NCBI GenBank assembly: GCA_963576785.1 | Contig: OY756150.1 | Coordinates: 1,240,001 to 1,304,000, forward strand | Direction: 5' to 3' | DNA length: 64,000 nt | Origin: Chlorophyllum brunneum | Lineage: Eukaryota; Basidiomycota; Agaricomycetes; Agaricales; Agaricaceae | Part shown: positions 1-11,631 of the stretch, one piece after another | How positions within the stretch are numbered: the stretch's first letter is position 1 | Layout: each line of letters begins with the position of its first letter | Translations under genes and position numbers: made by a program | The notes under the pieces: generated by a model | The model's input: the letters and a program-made list of their open reading frames with translations, nothing else | Told to the model about the DNA's origin: nothing | Database searches by the model: none

Positions 1-1736
1 TCTCGCCACGACATGCCACCGCGGGTGAATCTCTCTTCAGTGATAAATCTCCGTCATTCCCGGACCTATTGGTATTAGAAGCAAGCCTGGATATCGTTCC
101 CTGCCAGGTTTTTGTCTACTGCGGTGTCTGCAGTGTGTTACACTTACACCATTTATTTTCAATCAACGCTTCACTGGGTCTTACCAGTTTCGACCAATTT
201 CCTTGTTAACAGTTTTATTACAGCAAAAAAATATGATAGTTTATCGACGAGGGATTTGATTGTGCTAGGACTCTCCTTCTCTCTGGAACCCTCTCCTAAT
301 GCAACCTTTCCCTCCGCCTGCTCGGGTCGCGAATCCTCATGGTTGACTACCCAGCCCAGGGTTCGCCATTTTAACAGACTCCAGAACCTGTTTATGAGCG
401 TTCTTTGAGCTTTTTCGTCCTACTCAGCCCCGACGCCCCGCTTAGGCATACCAACGTATCACTAGCGGGTGCAATTTGAGTACATCCTTACTTATTTTGT
501 GGACGCATGGTAATATGTCTCTTCTTAAAAACCAAAACCGCCGTTTTCGAAATTCGTTAGAAGTGACGTCTGAAGGGGAAGTTCAACCATCAGAATGAAG
601 TCTGCAAAAGGTGGCGTCATCGACGAAGAAAATTTCCCTATCCTAGCTGTATCAATGGGTGAGATATCTGGTGCTCCTACTATTCCCCACCCGCCGCTAG
701 TCGTATATCTCTGCCCAGGTTTGGCATCCGTGCCTGGGGTTTGTTTTTGTCCAACGCGGTGAATACGCTCGGTATCTGTACGCCAGAAGCCAATGAAATG
801 CACCGTCATGGCACGGCCGACGTCCACTTGGAACTCCTCACGTGCATCGAAAAAAAACAGACTCTGGTTATTTGGAACCGTCACACGCCGGTTTGCTCAA
901 TTTTTACTCCTTTTCCAGATGCAACTGTTTTGCCTGTTCCGGGTTCCTTGTGTCCGAAGCGGTGCTTGAGTGCTAGTGTGCTAATATCTTCCATTGCACT
1001 CGTTTCGCGGAAGGAGGATTCTTCGCCGCCAGAGCCCTGGTGGTGTGCATCCCCTTCCCCACAGAGGGGGGTCCTTTGCCTGATTTCTGCGGATATATTG
1101 TCATTTGCAGACCGCCCCCTTGCTTCTACCGAAGCCAAAGTCAGTCCAAGCCCATAATGTACCAACACGTTTTCGCCAATTCGCAGTTGCCAAATATGGT
1201 AGCTTGCAATTCATGACTGAATATAGTCAACTCCAATCATTTCCCTCGTCTGCCTGCCGATCCCTGCCAACTAGGACCCGGTGCCCAACCGCTGGTATCT
1301 TGTCAACTGTGTTATATCTTGCAAAGCAATTTATCCAATTTCCCTGGCCCCTGATTGTCGCTGATCACCGCAGGCGCCTAGCACACTGTCGGCACTCTAA
1401 ATATAAACCTTGCCAGACTGAGGGCTCACCAGGGTGTCATCCATCGTGTCTCCCGAGGACCCGGTAATACTCTTTCGACTCAGCTTATTATATAAGTGTT
1501 TATCCTTCGGAGGCATTCCCATGTACTAGTATAACATTTAGATAGAACCACGTTGCTTCGTGTATAATTTCCTAGCATATTTAAGGATTTTAGAATAGAT
1601 TCAAAGTTCCTCCTCGAACCCTATAATGATGTGAAAAAGAGCTCTGGAATTGAATGATTAGGCTCACCTGCGACACAGTAATTATTGTAAAAGTTGTCGG
1701 GGAAGCAGGCAGTCAGAGCCTAGGTTGCGATGAGAG
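1..1736. other. no recognised gene
   Basis: Only short, mutually overlapping open frames without recognisable domains, many lacking an ATG. No RNA gene or terminal repeat was recognised. The right end lies just beyond the stop of the orphan-gene copy at 1737-2168. Confidence 0.4.
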
Positions 1737-2168
1737 TTATTGTTGTGTTTGTTGTTCAGATTCCTTAGCTGCCAGCCATTCGTCATAGCAAAAGTAAGCC
1801 TCGTTGCATGCAAGACACTTCTCTAGCGCATCTTCGTATTCCCTTAGCCGCTGTGCGGCGTATTCTGCTTCTTCAAGTAGTTCCATTAGGGCTTCGTCCT
1901 AGGTCTGGGTCTTGATTTCCACCTGGCGATGGATATAAATCCGGATTGGAGGTCGCTCGTTGATTTGATTGTCGGTGTCCTCCATGGGAGGGTTGACTAT
2001 GGCCGAGGAGGTTGAGCATGCGCTAACTTTGACCTCAGTCGGTCGCCAGAATGAAGCGGTAGGATAGAAATAGACGTGCCTCCCAGACTCCGGCTCGACA
2101 TCTTCGCGCTCGGCGTCGGTGTGTGACCCCGTCTCTCGGGGCTCCACGGTCTTGTCCTCGCATTGCAT
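1737..2168 (-). pseudogene. broken copy of a duplicated orphan gene
   Basis: The frame opens with ATG at 2168 and runs about 90 codons to a TAG at 1899-1901, then continues open in the same frame for another 53 codons to TAA at 1737-1739. The segment before the TAG (RIYIHRQVEIKTQT) matches ICIYVHRQVEIKTQT in the copy at 14946-15301, where the next codon is TGG (Trp); here it is TAG. A single G-to-A change therefore probably broke this copy. The downstream part is acidic and helical in character (EALMELLEEAEY, then a Cys pair CLAC). The upstream DNA is also shared with the second copy. No domain recognised. Alternatives are a genuinely short protein ending at 1899, or an intron removing the stop; I see no obvious splice sites that do so. 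Confidence 0.55.
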
Positions 2169-2712
2169 ATTGAGTGGTACTGTAGAAGAGAATAATAGGA
2201 AGGAATGAAACGAACCACAACTCGTGTGTTGGTTTTCAGGGAGTTGGGAATCTCGTGACTCTCACCAACACCCCCAAACATTCCACCCACTAGACTTCGG
2301 CGTTCGGAGCTACAATATCGGTGGGTAAGCGAGCAAAATTTTGGGTCTTTTGGTACAAGAGACCTGTCCTCAAAGGTGAGCAACTCTATCCAAAATTCAG
2401 GTTATTCTTCCTCAGCAAATGTGATACATAGATCGGCTACTGGAAGCAGATATGTCCCATATGAGGGGGAAGCGTCCAGGAGCAGAGTCGCTGAATGTCA
2501 GGTGATTCAGAACGAGGTTTTCGGGAAAATATTCCGACCTGGGTATGCAGTGGTCTTTTGGGAGGTTTGTGAAGCCTATTGCCGACAGCACTCTCGATGA
2601 GAACACAGAGTCCAGAAAATTTTGCAAGTTTTCCACAGCCCATTCGACACGGCCACAAGATTTGACTGGTTGACGAGAATGTCTCCACCGTCGCCACAGA
2701 GACACGTTCCAC
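1737..2712 (-). repeat. inverted segmental duplicate, copy 1
   Basis: Read on the minus strand, this stretch aligns with the plus strand at about 14390-15301. Shared blocks include the codons for CGRVEWAVE (near 2635-2660 and 14430-14455), a block reading LLTF(E/K)(D/N)RSL, a near-identical block GGAATGTTTGGGGGTGTTGG followed by GTCACGAGATTCC, and the IHRQVEIKTQT coding block. Divergence between blocks is high, so the duplication is old. The shared GGMFGGV-type reading upstream of the ATG suggests that the ancestral gene had further 5' exons. Confidence 0.6.
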
Positions 2713-5204
2713 GATACCTTAGAAATCGATCTACGCTACGCAGGTGCCATGGTGGACGTTCTTATTCAGTTTTCATGTCATGACGGCCATTGCCAGTTCT
2801 GGAAGACTTATTAACATCTGTGTCGGGTACACGAGTGATGCCACTACGCATGGCCCGGTAACCACAGTAAGACGGAAGCGCGCTTTCTTCCACAATCATC
2901 TGGCGTTTTGTCGTGGTGAGTTGGTCGCTAAGTCAAGTCACTATACATCTCACCCCCATGGACAGTCTATAGAACCACTCGACTCAGAAATTCTTGCCAT
3001 GTACGTGCCTCTCCGCCGACAAGAGACGCAGAGCCCAAGATGCCTGGGTTGGTCGGCTGCCGAGTCTAGAGAACCTGAGAGATGGGCTGCTACTCCATTC
3101 ACAGCGGTGGGTTATGCATGCAACAGCTAGTGAAGAGAAACGTCCAGCCTCTGGTTAACTATCCACCAGGCGGCAAGAAAAATGCAGGACTCTGAGATGT
3201 GATCCATCCTTGTGCAATAGGTGAACCTTTGTTTTGTTGGCCAGAACCCCCTGTTAATTCACGGGTTAGAGAAGTCCATGTCGGAGAAGCTCCAATGCTA
3301 TCCGATGGGTTAATTCAAGCAACATCGGAGCCTGGGGGTGACATGGGTCGACCGGCAACCTCTGCGGCTCTGACGGGTCATATAGGAACGGAGCCACTCG
3401 ACGTGGTTCAAGTGGAACGCGTTCGCTGGTCCAAGGTCGGAAAAGGTCGTTGAGCACCCGTCAAAAAGGCTGAAAACCCATCTGGGCACCATTTAATGGA
3501 CCGAGCGAGAAGCGGGTAGCGATATCGAAAGCGGTAGGAGGTTCAGTGGTCCAAAAGGGATCTTCTGGTGCCAGATACACATGGCACAGGTCGTGTGACG
3601 CGTCAAGGTCTTCATGGTCCTCTTTTGAGATCAAGCCCTATGCAGGAAGTGTCATTGATCTGGACTTTGGGGTGGCCGACAGAGGCTGGCTGACGGACAC
3701 CAGAACGCGTCCGACTATGGTCTTCCTACCTGGTGAGGTGGAACGTTTGGTGAAACTCATTCTATAGATACTTACATCCCGCGAACATAGGGTTTCCTAC
3801 GGGCCCCATCCCACTTCGGTCCTCGTTTCATGTCTGTGGAAAGTTGGACGAAGTGACAACGTCCCAGTGGCGGTAGGACGCGTCTAATGACCACCACCTA
3901 CTAGACAGTCTTTATGCTGCTTTTGCTCTGGTATCGCGGGTAAATGGAGAGGCAAGAGGGGGACGCTCAGAGTTTGAGCCGCGTGATCGTAAAGTTGCAC
4001 GGGACTACCCTCAAACTCAACCACATAGCGTATTCTCCATCGTGAGCGTTTACCGCTACAAGGTCTGAATTCTCAATAACCCACGTAGAAATGTCGTTCG
4101 TCAAAATACCAACTTTCTTCAACCCACGACAGCGTCGCGACCCACTTACCAGCAAGGCAGGATTCACCTTCTCGGGATTCACGCTGGCGGGACTTTGAGC
4201 TACAAACCTAGTCAGAAACACGTGTATTTGTTCACATTCATGGCCGTCACGTTCGGTAAAGATATCATTGGGATGGTGGGCAGGGAGGGTGTTGGTTTGG
4301 GGTGTCATGTAGGCTGCGATGGTGACACGACCAGTCTGGGTAGGCAATCCATGGATGAAAAGTGGGGGGTATGTCTATATCTGGTAACCCAAAGGGTATT
4401 GGGTAATTTTGCCTTTGATTCGCCATGCTAAGTACCCTCGTCCAGATCTTCTCAACTTCGAACACGAGTTGCATAGTCAAAGCCACATAAGTCATCGTCG
4501 TCACTCTCGTTTGAACAGCGAGCGAGCGTTTTCGGACGGGTACATGGTGGCTCACGATGACAACGATCGCCAACTGGTTCGCAGTCCTGAAGTCACCAAA
4601 AATATGACCCGCAATCAACCGAACGATCTTTCGAACACCTCCCGTCAAGGTTCTATGTCCAGGTAACCGCTATAATGACCACATGGCCCACTCCACCGAC
4701 TCAAGGTCACCGCCCGCAACCAATCTAAACCCCTCGTTCAAACGACTTTGACAAGTCATGCAATGGCTATGAGCTCAGTTTTTCGCTTGACCCCTGAGGT
4801 GGGCTTACTCCCATCTTCTCGCATACAGTAGAAGAGCATCAGCCGCGTTGCAAGTGCATGGTGTCAATGATGAGGGTCACAGGTGGAGACGAAGAGGCGT
4901 GCTCGCACCAATATACGTTTTAGTTGATTGATACCTCAACGACTGCGCCCCTCCACTTCCGATCCAAGGATCTCTACTACTTATTGCTCAGGCTCGCTGG
5001 AGCTACTGAAACAGGATGACCATGTCGAACTACCTTCGATATCAATGATTACCTTTGGCGCAGGTCTTGCTACGGGTTATAAATTCCCGCCATGTGTAAC
5101 AAGTGCGTATACTTCGTGTCATGGCGCTCGATCTGGCGTCCCTCGCTAGGTTTTAAACATTTATCCATGCCCAAAGGGCAATCCCAGCCTTCTTCGCTGC
5201 CTTC
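2713..5204. other. no recognised gene
   Basis: Short overlapping open frames on both strands. Minus-strand frames at 3967-4347 and 4265-4648 are the longest but show no domain I recognise and no clear exon chain. Nothing else supported. Confidence 0.35.
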
Positions 5205-7516
5205 ATGCTCGCCACCGTTTTTCTACAAACCGCTGATATTTCTTTCGCCATTGGGCAGGCCATTTCGCCGGTACCTGGCCTGGCGCCTGCATTCAGCTTG
5301 TTGAGTGCCATAGTCAAATCTTGCGAGAATGTTATTCTATTAAGGGTACGTAGATTTAACCCTGCCTGGGAATATTGTTCTGACGCTTCAACCCCCAGAA
5401 GCGGGCAGAGGTGCTCGCGAACAGAAGCAGGTACCTTGTGGCAGCACTGGAAAAAGAAGCGCGTGGCTTGGAGGCCACTACGCTACAAGACTGCATTACC
5501 GAGGTTGAGCAGTGAGTCCAGCGCCAAAGCAAGAGACTGTGTCCATTGCTCATTGCCTGGTATAGGGTACTGGTCAAAACCCTCATTTGTACAAGGGCAT
5601 GGCAGAAACGCAGCTCTATAAAACGATGGTGTAAGTACACTCTACGGCGTCGAGTTCTCGACACTTTATGATTCGCACAGTGCTTCAAGGCGCTATGGAT
5701 CAAGAAATTGGAAGGTGTATTGACGATGTGGATAATACAGTTGAATCTCTGAAGGTGAGCCTAGCCCTTACGTACCCGTTCATCATTAGCTGATTCATGT
5801 AATGAAGCTCAGGTTGGCGATATCATCCTATTGTTGTTATCGTTACCCTTGCTGAGCAAGATCGTCCAGGTGTCACCTGAGGACACAGAATAAACTGGAA
5901 ATAATCATAGAACAGATCACGAAGCTCTCCCGGGATAAGGACGAAGTACAAAGAGTGGCTAATTTACACCAGGCTGGGGGGCTAGATGCCCGAAACTTAA
6001 TGGAAGGTGGCCAGAAGGTGCGAGTCAATATCTCCCTAGATATGGGGGTTGACGTCACGATCGTCGTAGGTCCTCGATTTGATGCGACCAGCGTTACAAA
6101 ATTCAACGTCTATCTCAACATCTGACCCTTCACCCTCATATATCCCTAACCAACTAGTAACCGCCCAGAAATATCACGAGGTGCAGCAAGGACTCGCCAT
6201 GCTACAACGTGCCACAGCTTTAGTCCCCGAAAACAAAATCTTGGATGGTTGTATCAAGAAAAATGGTGAATTTCCAATTGCTGGAGGATCATCTTGTGAA
6301 ATTTGGCGGGGTGTTTGGTTTGAGGATATAGAAGTATTCATCTCTTTCATCCTCATGATACGCTTGGAAATTTAACAAGGGTTATAGGTCGCTCTTAAGG
6401 CCATCCGGAATGTCAAGGCTGACGACAAGATTGCGCAAAAGGTGAGTCGTCTCGGCAATCAGAGTCTCTCCTTGTTTGATTTAACAAAAACATTCGTATC
6501 TCAATACAAGGGGTTCATCCGAGAGATTGATGTGTGGTCAAAGCTCAACAATAAGCACATTCTCCGTTTTATCGGCATCGCTACCGACGTGGGTACTCAA
6601 ATACACATCGTGGGTATCACATGTCTCTCAGTGGCTCAGGCTACTGAATGGTTATCTCAGGTGTCTCCCTGGCTTAAGAATGGTAGTGTCCTCGAGTGAG
6701 TACCGGAATCTCGGAAATCATAACAAGACCTTCTCCTGATGGAGTAAAATCCAGGTTTATCAAGGAAAACCCTACTGCCGACAGAATGAGCCTGGTCAGC
6801 TGGATCCTCAAGTGCTAAGGGGTTGTATCACCTACTTTATCTCCAGATTCGTGGGGCAGCCGAAGGCTTGGCATATCTCCACTCGCAAAACGTGGTTCAC
6901 GGAAATAGTTCGTCCTTTTTTCTTACTCCTATCATCCATATCCACTTATTTGCCTTGTATCTAGTCAAATGTGTAAGCGACTCCCCAATTTTTCCGAACC
7001 TTTATCATCTAACATTCCAACAACCACCCAACTTTCGACAGGCCAACATCCTCGTTTCAGATTCAGTAAGCTAATATCCTCAAGTCAACTCGTCGCGGAA
7101 TTAAAAATAACACCTACCAGGGAGACGCTCGCCTTTGCGACTTTGGAATGGCAAAAGTCATAGAAGACGTGACGACGACGCCCGCTTGCACCACACTTAC
7201 ATCATCGGGGAGTACACGTTGGTTGGCGCCTGAAGTTATCGAAGGGAACCGTCCCTCCCAACCATCCGATGTCTACTCATTCGGAATGGCAGTCCTAGAA
7301 ATGCTCACTGAGAAAATTCCTTTCCCACAGCTTAAATCAGACTTTGCTGTCATTCGTGCTCTAATAGGCGGCGCACGGCCGAGCCGTCCTATTGACCCAA
7401 GTGTACAGTGTCGGATTACGGATGGTCTATGGGCTTTGCTTCAGCAATGTTGGTATGGGGAGATTGATTCGCGACCAACCATGGAGAACGTGATGACCGA
7501 GTTGAAGGCGATGTAA
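5205..7516 (+). CDS. TKL-type protein kinase with N-terminal helical-bundle domain
   Basis: Multi-exon gene. The ATG at 5205 opens an exon with the hydrophobic start DISFAIGQAISPVPGLAPAF, followed after a short intron by KRAEVLANRSRYLVAALEKE and helical segments ending near NKLEIIIEQITKLSRDKDEV (about 5890-5940). This resembles the four-helix N-terminal domain (MLKL-NTD-like) common in mushroom TKL kinases. The kinase domain follows: glycine loop AGGSSCEIWRG (about 6280), VALK lysine (about 6388), helix C IREID (about 6520), LRFIGI, catalytic-loop HGN where HRD/HGD is usual (about 6897), ANILVSDS (7042), CDFGMAKV (about 7135), TRWLAPEV and DVYSFGMAVLEMLTEKIPF, ending ELKAM at 7514-7516. At least eight introns; exact junctions around 5750-5890 and 6900-7040 are uncertain. 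Catalytic Asp reads Asn in the simplest model, so activity is doubtful. Signalling role inferred from family. Confidence 0.75.
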
Positions 7517-8102
7517 ACTATGTACATGATTAGAATGTGGGATGTATGCCAAGGGTTGGTTTCGATCGAACATACCGCTGAGCCGGAACTTAGCGGGGTG
7601 GATTTTACTGTAGGAGGTTACTTAACTTAACACAGACATGAGGCATGTTTAATGAAAGGTGGAGTGACTGCAATTAACGCCTCGCGTTGGCTTTTCTATG
7701 ACCGGTAGTGATTGTGTCGGATCATATCTTTTCAAGATCGCAGAGGGCAGAAAATTCGGAAGTACTGGTACACACATCATTATCGAAGATCCAAGAACTC
7801 TAAACGTCTGAATGCTCCACCAACAGGAACAACAGTCCACGAAACGCGCTACCTTCACAACGGTACTCTCTTGTAAGATGTCCTACTTGGTGCGGAACCC
7901 GACACGTGAAGCCAGGCATGGAGGCTTCATTTTCCGCGAGGTTGATCTGGCGTCCATGCGTCAAGCCAACGAGTGCGTTGCCCAGCAGCAAATAGCGAAT
8001 CATCACAAATGTGATCTCGACTGAATCAGTTATCTGTCTTTAGACATAAGATTATGATTAAATGGGTAGAGGGATTTGCTTACCATTCATAACAAGGTAT
8101 TA
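7517..8102. other. intergenic, tail-to-tail
   Basis: Lies between the 3' ends of the kinase (+) and UPF3 (-). No convincing gene; overlapping short frames at 7649-8024 have no recognisable domain. It probably holds both 3' UTRs and terminators. Confidence 0.4.
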
Positions 8103-9734
8103 TCATGCGACTCTGGGTGGTCCACCTCTACCCCTACCTCCACCGCCGCCCCGACCTCCGCGTCTGCCACCACGACCCACATTGAAATTAGGTAGAGTGC
8201 CTCCGCCTTCAGCTTGTGACGCAACAGGTACTGAAAGTACACTCGCATCGTTCGCGTCTGGAGCAATGCCGGTACCTCCTGGCACTTTGCGATGGCGTGG
8301 TCTCTTGGGAGATGTCGATGAAATTGGTTTCTCTTGGGTGACCTGAGCTTGGGCTATAGGTGTCGAAAGAACCATTGCAGGCTCTCTCCCCTTCTTTTTT
8401 CGTTCACCGGTGACGCCAGCACCGTTCAAGGCAGCCTCGAAATGCCTGGAACCAAGCCCTAGGACAGGTCTTCCGCGACGTGCAGAGGGAGGGGGCCCAG
8501 CCGGAGTTTCTTGGGCTGAGGCTTGAGCTGGTATCGCAAGGTTTGGGGCGTTGACAGGTGGTGGTTGAACGTCTTTCGGCGCTGAAGCTGGGGGGGCAGC
8601 ACCATTTGATGGTGCTGGGACAGTGTCTTTACCAACTTTCGGAGCATGTTTGCCGCCACGACCAGGACGGCCCGGCATGGCTTGAGGTTTGGCCGCAGGT
8701 GCGTTGGTGTTGTGAGCGGAGCCACCGCTGGTGTTAGGTTTGGCTTGAATCTGGATCTGTTTGGACGGCGCTGGCGGCGCGGACGCTTTTTTGCCTTTCT
8801 TCCCAGCAGATGCAGAAGCAGCTTCGGCTCTGGCTTTCCTCTTCTCCTCCTTCCTGAGGGCGCTAGGGCTTGTGGCACTCATGAGGTCTTTGTAATGAGA
8901 GTGATTCCGGATGATAGCCTCCTTGTCTTTCTGGGCTTGCTTTTCAGCCTTGAGAGCTTCGAGAAGAGGAGTCGTCTTGGGCGGTGAGGGAGGTCGAGTG
9001 GACGCGACTGTGATCTGGTCAGTAAATGGAGTTGGCAACTACAAGAGGGGAATCATACTCAGTGTTTCGATGGAAACCGGTTCCGTCTTCGAGGGGTCAT
9101 TCAAGGATTCAATGAATGAGATGTAGTCTTCGTCTGTACTGGGATTTGAGCATGATATCCATGCGGAACGGGATGTGCTTAACCTTTCTCGATTGTTGCA
9201 TGACGCGAGTCGGGTTTCTTCTTCTCTCCTGGGACCTTCTGATAGGGGGCGAACTCAACCACAGCATAATATTCGTTCCCTGAGGGGGGGGGTCAGTGTA
9301 TGTACATATATGCACAGTATTTTTCGTACCTGATTTGTCCACGAATTTGTGCCCGTCATATTCACGACCGAAGGTTAGCATTTGTTCCGGATTCTTGAAC
9401 CCAATATATGCGCGGGATGGAATATTCTCCTTGTTCACTCTACACAAATGAGGACATAGTTATGGTCATTGTATGCGCGTAAATCATACCGTTTCCTCGG
9501 CTTCCCGGGATAGTAACTCTTCCATGTGGTGGTTTCATCAGTAACCCAGCTGGATACACTTTGCCAGAATGTGTCCTCGGGCAAATTGGGGGGTAGTCTG
9601 CGAATGACAATCTTGAGTCGCTCGCCCGGCAGCTGTGCGTTCTCCTTGCTTGCTTTATCTTTGTCCTTTTCCTTCGACTTCTTTGACTTTGGCTTTGCGG
9701 GAAATATCGGATTGGTAGGAGTGGGCGTGGACAT
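8103..9734 (-). CDS. UPF3: nonsense-mediated decay factor UPF3
   Basis: ATG at 9732-9734; TGA at 8103-8105. A lysine-rich start is followed by the UPF3/SMG4 RNP-like domain: LKIVIRRLPPNLPEDTFWQS, SYYPGKPRKR, then after an intron VNKENIPSRAYIGFKNPEQM and YDGHKFVDKSG, then NEYYAVVEFAPYQKVP. A further exon reads DEDYISFIESLNDPSKTEP. The last exon (from about 9038) has the conserved PLLEALKAEKQAQKDKEAII, then a long low-complexity Ala/Pro/Lys region and an RGG-rich C-terminus (GRGGRRGGRGGGG). UPF3 bridges the exon-junction complex or terminating ribosome to UPF2 in NMD, shuttling between nucleus and cytoplasm. Introns lie near 9430-9483, 9285-9330 and 9140-9185; the last junction (about 9045-9080) is unsure. 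The RGG tail is longer than in yeast Upf3. Head to head with SYF2. Confidence 0.9.
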
Positions 9735-10384
9735 AACACTCCAGAGGATTGCCCAACAACCGGTCCCTAGTCACATAATGCCGTCACTTCTCGGATTGTG
9801 CCGGAGCTTTAAGCGGAGACCCAACCTGATGATGAAAGAAAATTCCTGAAAAAAATGTCGTTCCTTGGGTTTCTTCATTCCCTTCCTGGCAGTGTGCTTC
9901 AGGCTTCCGACGTTGGTGAGTACTAGATTCGCCTGGGATATTCTTCCACCTTCCTGCCCTTGTACGATGAACAAAAAGTCACATTATCAAGCTCAACAGT
10001 CTTAGGGAGCGATCCTTTGCTGACCCTTACTTCTGCAATACTGAACCTCCTTTAACCGCCTCCGCACTGCTATACCAGCTCTATTCTGACCACACCTTCC
10101 AGGTTCGCTAGTTTGGCCTATGTCCAAGCTTTGTGTTCGTTCTCGTACCATGTTCCTCTGCTGGTGTTAAATATATAATGTAAAATTGCTTCGAATATGC
10201 TTTTCCGTTGCGCCAGAGAATTCCAGCTGAGTAGCGACAATTCGGTTAGCTGCAATGTGCTCTGCCCGAGACGCCGAGGTGCAGCGCAAAATATTACAGC
10301 GTGGGAAGTTTGATCACCGCCATTCTGCAACCAACTCGGCTTGCTCTCTTCCACAACTCCTACAGCCATTCCCTGGTCTTTATC
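9735..10384. promoter_or_regulatory. divergent promoter region UPF3 / SYF2
   Basis: 650 bp separate the two start codons, so both promoters and 5' UTRs lie here. Several pyrimidine-rich tracts; no motif I can name with confidence. Confidence 0.5.
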
Positions 10385-11631
10385 ATGCCGGCACGCAGAT
10401 CAACAAGAAAGACCGCCCACGCCGCCGAACAGCCTCTAGAAAGTGCTGAACCGGTAGTGGTAGAGGTAGCAGCCGTAGCCGCTCAAGACTTTGCTGACCA
10501 AATGGACACCACTGGAGAGGCCACACCAGAAATATCCGACGAGACACCAGAAACAGAAGAAAACGAAGGAGAGAGCAGTGGAGGCAAGAAGGTAACCATG
10601 AAGGACCGGGAAGCCAAGTTGGCACAACTCCGAAAGAAATTTGTATGTCTCTTTTGGTTGATTTTGTTGCAAGAATGCAACATAGATGAAAGCTTGCTCA
10701 TCAAAGCAATCTATTATTCCTTAAATAGGCTGCCTCCGCAAAAGCGAACCGACAATCCCTTTTCGAAGAAAGTGCAAAGGCCAAACTAAATGCCAGGGAG
10801 ATGGCGAGACTAGAACGACAGCGGAAACTCGCAGAGATCTTGCGTCTGAAGGCTGATGCGGAGGAACAAGGAGAGGATGTTGAAAGACGGAAGAATTGGG
10901 AATGGACCATTGAGGATAACGATAATTGGGAGAGAAAGCAGGCACGGAAGAAGCGAAGAGCAGATTTCGAGTTTCATGGTAAGTAAACCAGCATTTGTAT
11001 CCAACTCTGTCGACCCTAAACATATCTGAAGATGATGCCCATGCTTCTCGCCGGAAGTATAAGAAAGATTTGGACCTTTTAGAGACCGATCTTGAGGCGT
11101 ACAACCGACAGAAAGCTCTTGCCACAAACGGGCCTTTGACTTCCTTTGATGCTGCTGGTGGCTCCTCTGCAGTACAGGTGCGTCAAACGATTCTATGCGA
11201 TTTCTCTCCGCCCTGACAATAACTTTAGGCGATGGGTTCAGCTGAACAACAGCTCGCTCATGAGAGTCTCTACCGGGATGCTTCAACTCTCATTTATGGT
11301 GACAACAAACCCAGTGAGGAAGCCATTGATCGTGTGGTCGGTAAAATCAATAAAGAGTATGTCTCCTATACCCCTTTCGAACGGACCTAATCTGACGTGT
11401 GTTTTCAGTATCGACAAACGTGGCAAATTTTCACGAAAACGTCTCAACGAAGTCGAGGGAGATATCACTTATATCAACGAGCAAAATCGGGTGTTCAACA
11501 AAAAGGTGAAGTTGCCTGTTTACTTGCGCTACATTCCATCACTGATGATTATATTATCTCAGATTGCGAGATACTACGACAAGTATACGGCAGAGATTCG
11601 TGCAAGTTTCGAACGTGGAACTGCCCTGTAG
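10385..11631 (+). CDS. SYF2: pre-mRNA-splicing factor SYF2
   Basis: Exons 10385..10642, 10729..10978, 11032..11177, 11229..11356, 11409..11505 and 11563..11631 join in frame to 315 codons plus TAG, all junctions GT..AG. The N-terminus (MPARRSTRKTAHA) is followed by an acidic stretch, a charged coiled-coil (MARLERQRKLAEILRLKADA), RKNWEWTIEDNDNWERK, and the SYF2 family C-terminal signature: EEAIDRVVGKINKD, IDKRGKFSRKR, DITYINEQNRVFNKK, and the ending YYDKYTAEIRASFERGTAL. SYF2 is a subunit of the Prp19/NineTeen complex that joins the spliceosome around activation. Length is in the family range, slightly long because of the acidic N-terminus. The ATG at 10385 is the first in frame with the coding exons. 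Head to head with UPF3, another RNA-processing gene. Confidence 0.93.

Noticed and set aside
8646..8987. Plus-strand frames over the UPF3 gene
   Set aside because: Shadows of the low-complexity coding sequence on the other strand.
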